Positions 60,614 to 64,000 of a stretch of 64,000 bases of DNA are shown in pieces; positions within the stretch are counted from its first letter, which is position 1, and the number at the start of each line of letters is the position of its first letter. This stretch comes from Halalkalibacter sp. APA_J-10(15). Its GTDB lineage: Bacteria > Bacillota > Bacilli > Bacillales > Bacillaceae_D. The notes under the pieces were generated by a model. The model did no database searches and was not told where the DNA came from. It worked only from the letters and a program-made list of their open reading frames with translations. The DNA is taken from contig NZ_JALKEV010000014.1 in the NCBI RefSeq assembly GCF_023017105.1, forward strand, positions 1-64,000, given 5' to 3'. The translations under genes were made by a program, and so were the position numbers.

Positions 60614-62245
60614 ATGAAAGCATACCGACCGACGACGATGGCACCGGAAGTAATGGTGACAAGTCCTCATTACCTAGCATCACAAGCAGGAGTACGTGTG
60701 CTACATGAAGGAGGGAATGCATGGGAGGCAGCGATTGCTGTTGCTTCGACACTAGCAGTTGTTTATCCGCATATGAACGGAATCGGTGGTGATAGCTTTT
60801 GGCTTATGTATGATGCGAAGTCAAAATGCATGCGTGGTTTAAATGCAAGCGGTCGTTCTGGAGAAAAAGCAACGATTCCATTTTATCACGAACGAAACTA
60901 CCAAGATATACCGACACGAGGTTATTTAGCAGCTAATACGGTTCCTGGTGCGGTTAGTGGCTGGGAACAGGTCTTTCATTATTCACAGAAGCACTTGCAA
61001 GGAACAGCACGTTGGTCCGACTTATTTAAAACGGCTATTTCGTATGCAGAAAATGGATTTCCAGTTACACCAAGTCAACACTATTGGACAACGTGTAATG
61101 TATACAATGAAAGCACGAACCTACAAAACTATCGTGAGTTTAAGAAAACGTTTTTAAATGATTATTGTCAGCCTTTTCAGACGGGTGAGGTTATGACGTT
61201 ACACGATCTAGGAAGCACACTGGAGGAAATCGCTGAAAAGGGGGCACGGACGTTTTATGAGGGTAGTATCACAAAAGCAATGATTGAAGATATTGAACAG
61301 CATGATGGAATGCTCACATTAGATGATTTTGCCTCACATCAATCAGAGTGGGTGACACCTCTCTCTGTTCCTTATCGGGAATATACAGCTTTCAATCTCC
61401 CTCCCAATACACAGGGAATGACGTCGCTATCGATTTTAAATATATTGAATCAATTTGACTTCCGTCATGTTGATGTTGATTCAGCCGATTATGTTCATCT
61501 CATTCTAGAAGCGACGAAGCTTGCCTTTTCTGATCGTGATCAATGGCTAACAGATCCTCACTTTGTAGATATTCCGATTGATGAATTGTTGTCAGGGGAC
61601 AGAGCAATCCAAGTAGCGAAGCAAATTCAAATGTCATCAGCACTAAATCATGAAAAGCTCCTTGACCCTAAAGGGGATACGGCTTGGTTTGGAGTCGTTG
61701 ATCGACATGGACATGCTGTATCTTGTATTCAAAGCATTTATCATGACTTTGGCTCTGGTATTATACCAAAAGGAACGGGGGTGCTTCTGCAAAACCGAGG
61801 AAGCTTTTTTTCACTAAATCCAGAACATATTAATAAGCTTGACCCCCATAAGCGGACGTTTCATACATTAAACCCGGCAATGATGACATATAGCTCTGAA
61901 CCTCTCCTAGTTTATGGTACAATGGGCGGGGAAGGGCAACCGCAAACTCAAGCGGCACTCGTTACGAAAATGATCGATTACGGAATGTCTCCTCAAGAGG
62001 CGATTGAAGCGCCGAGGTGGTTATATGGACGAACATGGGGAGCACAATCGAATACGGTTAAAGTTGAGTCGCGGTTGCGCGAGAATGTTTTTAATGAGCT
62101 AAAAAGACGAGGACATCCAATTGAAAGAGTAGAGCCATACACAGATATGATGGGTCATGCTGGAGCGATATGGATTGACCCGGAAAATGGGATGAAATAT
62201 GGTGGAGCAGATCCAAGAGGAGATGGCATGGCAATTGGATATTAA
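60614..62245 (+). CDS. YwrD-like gamma-glutamyltransferase homologue, cytoplasmic
   Basis: A 543-aa Ntn-type protein of the GGT family, without a signal peptide. The small-subunit start is expected at the Thr in GDTAWFGVVDRHGHAVS. Compared with secreted GGT (TTHYS), the Thr is kept but the next residues are changed to AWF, as in Bacillus YwrD-type proteins. NTQGMTSLSILN and YGTMGGEGQPQTQ are further family motifs. Gamma-glutamyl transfer or hydrolysis of an amide inside the cell is the expected type of reaction; its own substrate is unclear. GAGGAGGT precedes the ATG. The following two ChrA-family genes repeat the ywrD-ywrB-ywrA neighbourhood of Bacillus. Confidence 0.85.
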   Translation: MKAYRPTTMAPEVMVTSPHYLASQAGVRVLHEGGNAWEAAIAVASTLAVVYPHMNGIGGDSFWLMYDAKSKCMRGLNASGRSGEKATIPFYHERNYQDIPTRGYLAANTVPGAVSGWEQVFHYSQKHLQGTARWSDLFKTAISYAENGFPVTPSQHYWTTCNVYNESTNLQNYREFKKTFLNDYCQPFQTGEVMTLHDLGSTLEEIAEKGARTFYEGSITKAMIEDIEQHDGMLTLDDFASHQSEWVTPLSVPYREYTAFNLPPNTQGMTSLSILNILNQFDFRHVDVDSADYVHLILEATKLAFSDRDQWLTDPHFVDIPIDELLSGDRAIQVAKQIQMSSALNHEKLLDPKGDTAWFGVVDRHGHAVSCIQSIYHDFGSGIIPKGTGVLLQNRGSFFSLNPEHINKLDPHKRTFHTLNPAMMTYSSEPLLVYGTMGGEGQPQTQAALVTKMIDYGMSPQEAIEAPRWLYGRTWGAQSNTVKVESRLRENVFNELKRRGHPIERVEPYTDMMGHAGAIWIDPENGMKYGGADPRGDGMAIGY

Positions 62246-62263
62246 TAAGGAGACTAAAGGGGA

Positions 62264-62836
62264 ATGAAACGTTATTGGGATCTTTTTGTCGCTTTTTTTC
62301 GATCGGGTATTTTAGGATTTGGTGGTGGCCCATCTGCTATTCCGCTTGTCCAAAAAGAAGTTGTCGATATTTATCAATGGATGAATAATGAAGAATTTGG
62401 TGATGTACTAGCTTTAGGAAATACATTACCTGGTCCAATAAACACAAAGATGGCGGGGTATATTGGCTATCGTGTTGCTGGTGTGTTAGGAATGATTGTG
62501 GCTGTGTTAGCTTCTATCGTTCCGACCATTTTTTTAATGATAATTCTGCTTGCGTCATTAACTAATTTCAGTGACTATGCATGGGTAAATGGAGTAACAA
62601 ATGGTGTATTGCCTGTTGTCGGTGTCATGCTGGCGCTTTTGACGTGGGACTTTTTGAAAAATGCAAAATCAGGATTAGGATGGATGGTGTGTATTTTACT
62701 TGCGGTCATTAGTGTTGTCATGATCGAACTACTCGGATTGCACCCAGCTATTTTAATCGTGATTTTATTATGTGTTCCTTTTTTCCAGCGATCAAAAACA
62801 AAGGAAAGCGTTCAAGAAGGAGGGAGAGCTAAATGA
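62264..62836 (+). CDS. ChrA-family transporter subunit 1 (YwrB-like)
   Basis: A 190-aa membrane protein with about six helices. The ChrA signature FRSGILGFGGGPSAIPLVQKEVV is followed by GNTLPGPINTKMAGYIGYRVAG. Short (half-size) ChrA proteins work as a pair in Bacillus and export chromate or other anions. The last 4 bp overlap the next gene's ATG, so both subunits are coupled. In this cluster an organic-anion or by-product export role is more plausible than chromate. Confidence 0.88.
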   Translation: MKRYWDLFVAFFRSGILGFGGGPSAIPLVQKEVVDIYQWMNNEEFGDVLALGNTLPGPINTKMAGYIGYRVAGVLGMIVAVLASIVPTIFLMIILLASLTNFSDYAWVNGVTNGVLPVVGVMLALLTWDFLKNAKSGLGWMVCILLAVISVVMIELLGLHPAILIVILLCVPFFQRSKTKESVQEGGRAK

Positions 62837-63363
62837 TTTATGTTGAGCTTTTTATTGCCTTCTTCATTCCTGGTATAATCGGTTATGGGGGCGGACCTGC
62901 CTCGATTCCGTTAATTGAGTACGAAGTCGTTCATCGTTATGAATGGATGACGGTAGAGCAATTTAGTGAAGTGCTCGCACTCGGAAATGCGCTTCCAGGT
63001 CCAATCGCTACAAAAATGGCCGGCTACATTGGCTATGACGTCGCAGGTGTGTTAGGAGCGACGATTGCTGTCTTTGCGACTGTTGCACCTTCTTTGATTT
63101 TAATGATTGTATTGTTAAGCTTCTTATATAAATTCAAGGATTCTCCGAAAGTGAAAAAGATGACGGCACTGATACGACCAACCATTGCTGTATTACTAGG
63201 TGTCATGGCTTACCGCTTTTTTGAAAGCTCCTATGATCATGCAGGAATATGGCAAACGCTCTTACTAGTTGTAATGAGCTATCTTTTATTACATAAATGG
63301 AAGGTGCATCCGTCTCTTGTCATCGTCGGTGCGATTGGGTATGGAATTATATTTTTAAGTTGA
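62833..63363 (+). CDS. ChrA-family transporter subunit 2 (YwrA-like)
   Basis: A 176-aa half-size ChrA protein with the same signature, FFIPGIIGYGGGPASIPLIEYE and GNALPGPIATKMAGYIGYDVAG. It is the second subunit of the pair. It closes the catabolic cluster and is followed by a terminator. Confidence 0.88.
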   Translation: MIYVELFIAFFIPGIIGYGGGPASIPLIEYEVVHRYEWMTVEQFSEVLALGNALPGPIATKMAGYIGYDVAGVLGATIAVFATVAPSLILMIVLLSFLYKFKDSPKVKKMTALIRPTIAVLLGVMAYRFFESSYDHAGIWQTLLLVVMSYLLLHKWKVHPSLVIVGAIGYGIIFLS

Positions 63364-63371
63364 ATAGTAGG

Positions 63372-63400
63372 AAGCTAGGGGATATAGCCTAGCTTTTTTT
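63372..63400 (+). terminator. Terminator at end of catabolic cluster
   Basis: AAGCTAGG (63372-63379) pairs with CCTAGCTT (63388-63395), followed by a T-run to 63400. Confidence 0.85.
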
Positions 63401-63452
63401 GTAAGGAAAAAATATGATTAATAATAAAATCATTGTTGGAAGGAAATAGTGG

Positions 63453-64000
63453 ATGAAGATAAAATGGAATTTAATTTATGAACTCATTATGGTAATCTTA
63501 GCCTTTATATCGGTGTTAGTTATTTGGTCAGAGCATTCTAAATGGTATTTTTTAGATCGTATCGTTTGGTTCATATTCGTCATTGATATTTCTATTCGTT
63601 TCTTAAGTAGTAAAGAGAAAATTAAATACATGAAAAGATATCCTTTCGATTTAATTGCTATTATTCCTTTTGATTCTATTTTTCAATTAGCACGTATAGC
63701 TAGATTGGCTAGAGCTGTGAGACTAATAGCTATAAGTGCCCACTTTTTAAAACCATTTTATACGATACTTAAAACAAATGGCTTACATAAAGTGATTACT
63801 TTTACTTTGTGTTTAATCTTTTTATCTGCTATTCCAATAAAGAGGTTAGAGCCTAGTATCGAGACGTATTCAGATGCTCTTTGGTGGGCAGTTGTTACGG
63901 CAAAAACAGTAGGCTATGGAGATATTTCGCCAGAGACAGAATTAGGTAGGGTTATTGCCTTTATACTAATGTTATTTGGAATTGGATTAATTGGCATGAT
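63453..64000 (+). CDS. Voltage-sensor-type potassium channel, 3'-truncated by window end
   Basis: The frame is open to the window end (182 codons so far) and starts at ATG 63453 after GGAAGG. The S1-S3 helices begin with LIMVILAFISVLVIW. An S4-like helix, LARIARLARAVRLIAI, carries Arg every third residue. The pore loop has the selectivity filter TVGYGD in AKTVGYGDISPETELGR. It therefore encodes a six-helix, voltage-gated-like K+ channel. The C-terminal cytoplasmic part lies outside the window. Confidence 0.88.
   Translation, partial: MKIKWNLIYELIMVILAFISVLVIWSEHSKWYFLDRIVWFIFVIDISIRFLSSKEKIKYMKRYPFDLIAIIPFDSIFQLARIARLARAVRLIAISAHFLKPFYTILKTNGLHKVITFTLCLIFLSAIPIKRLEPSIETYSDALWWAVVTAKTVGYGDISPETELGRVIAFILMLFGIGLIGM

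Noticed and set aside
1-64000. CRISPR array, rRNA or complete tRNA genes
   Set aside because: No regularly spaced repeats and no rRNA or full tRNA sequences were seen on either strand.

Overview
The window looks like a chromosomal segment of a low-GC, endospore-former-type Firmicute of the family Bacillaceae, plausibly an alkaliphile. The reasons are strong AGGAGG-type ribosome binding sites, frequent GTG and TTG starts, SigA-like promoters, strongly acidic secreted lipoproteins, and family members best known from Bacillus (YesM/YesN, LplB/YtcP, HmoA, BdbC, YwrD-YwrB-YwrA, YhgE, BcrA-type ABC). This is inference from gene content; no 16S or other marker lies in the window.

Layout. 1-4.1 kb is a mobile-element graveyard: a hairpin cluster that may be the right end or guide-RNA part of an IS200/IS605-type element, a divergent hydrolase/TetR pair with two long palindromes, a GC-richer non-coding structured block (2.43-2.69 kb), a small toxin/antitoxin-like pair, a tRNA-Val(GAC) 3'-half scar typical of an integration site, and a small HTH gene. 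4.7-11.9 kb is a carbohydrate locus: a membrane-bound AraC regulator, LplB/LplC-type permeases, a lipoprotein binding protein and a GH105-like unsaturated-uronyl hydrolase, with candidate CcpA (cre) sites. 12-18.5 kb carries a GAF-GGDEF diguanylate cyclase and an unusual operon of a 1167-aa triple CbbX/SpoVK-like AAA+ protein with two membrane proteins, followed by a lipoprotein. 18.5-20.3 kb is an ImmA/ImmR-type module with clear repeated operators. 20.4-34.1 kb holds assorted genes: a ferritin-like/cupin protein, an esterase, a dead lipoprotein gene, PadR-HAAS, SDR, AraC, EamA transporter, a sugar isomerase-like TIM barrel, a BcrAB-like ABC exporter and TetR-YhgE.

34.2-47.3 kb is a second carbohydrate locus: a YesM/YesN-like two-component system, a divergent sugar ABC transporter with a GH78-like enzyme, then a 1383-aa cell-wall GH3 enzyme with a CBM6-like module and an unusual LPSTF sorting signal. 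47.4-51.1 kb has a heme monooxygenase under a probable Fur site, a BdbC/thioredoxin pair, and a phasin-like/ABC1-kinase pair whose kinase seems to use a non-canonical start.

51.4-63.4 kb is the most striking region: a single-direction cluster of about 12 kb encoding a barbiturase/cyanuric-acid-hydrolase family enzyme, a cytosine-deaminase-like amidohydrolase, an NMT1-type ABC importer, a broken isochorismatase-family hydrolase, a PucR regulator, an amidase, an FAH-family enzyme, a cytoplasmic YwrD-like gamma-glutamyltransferase homologue and a two-subunit ChrA transporter. The enzyme classes match a sequential N-heterocycle ring-opening and amide-hydrolysis route (barbiturate-, cyanurate- or related), but the substrate cannot be read from sequence. 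The window ends inside a voltage-sensor-type potassium channel gene.
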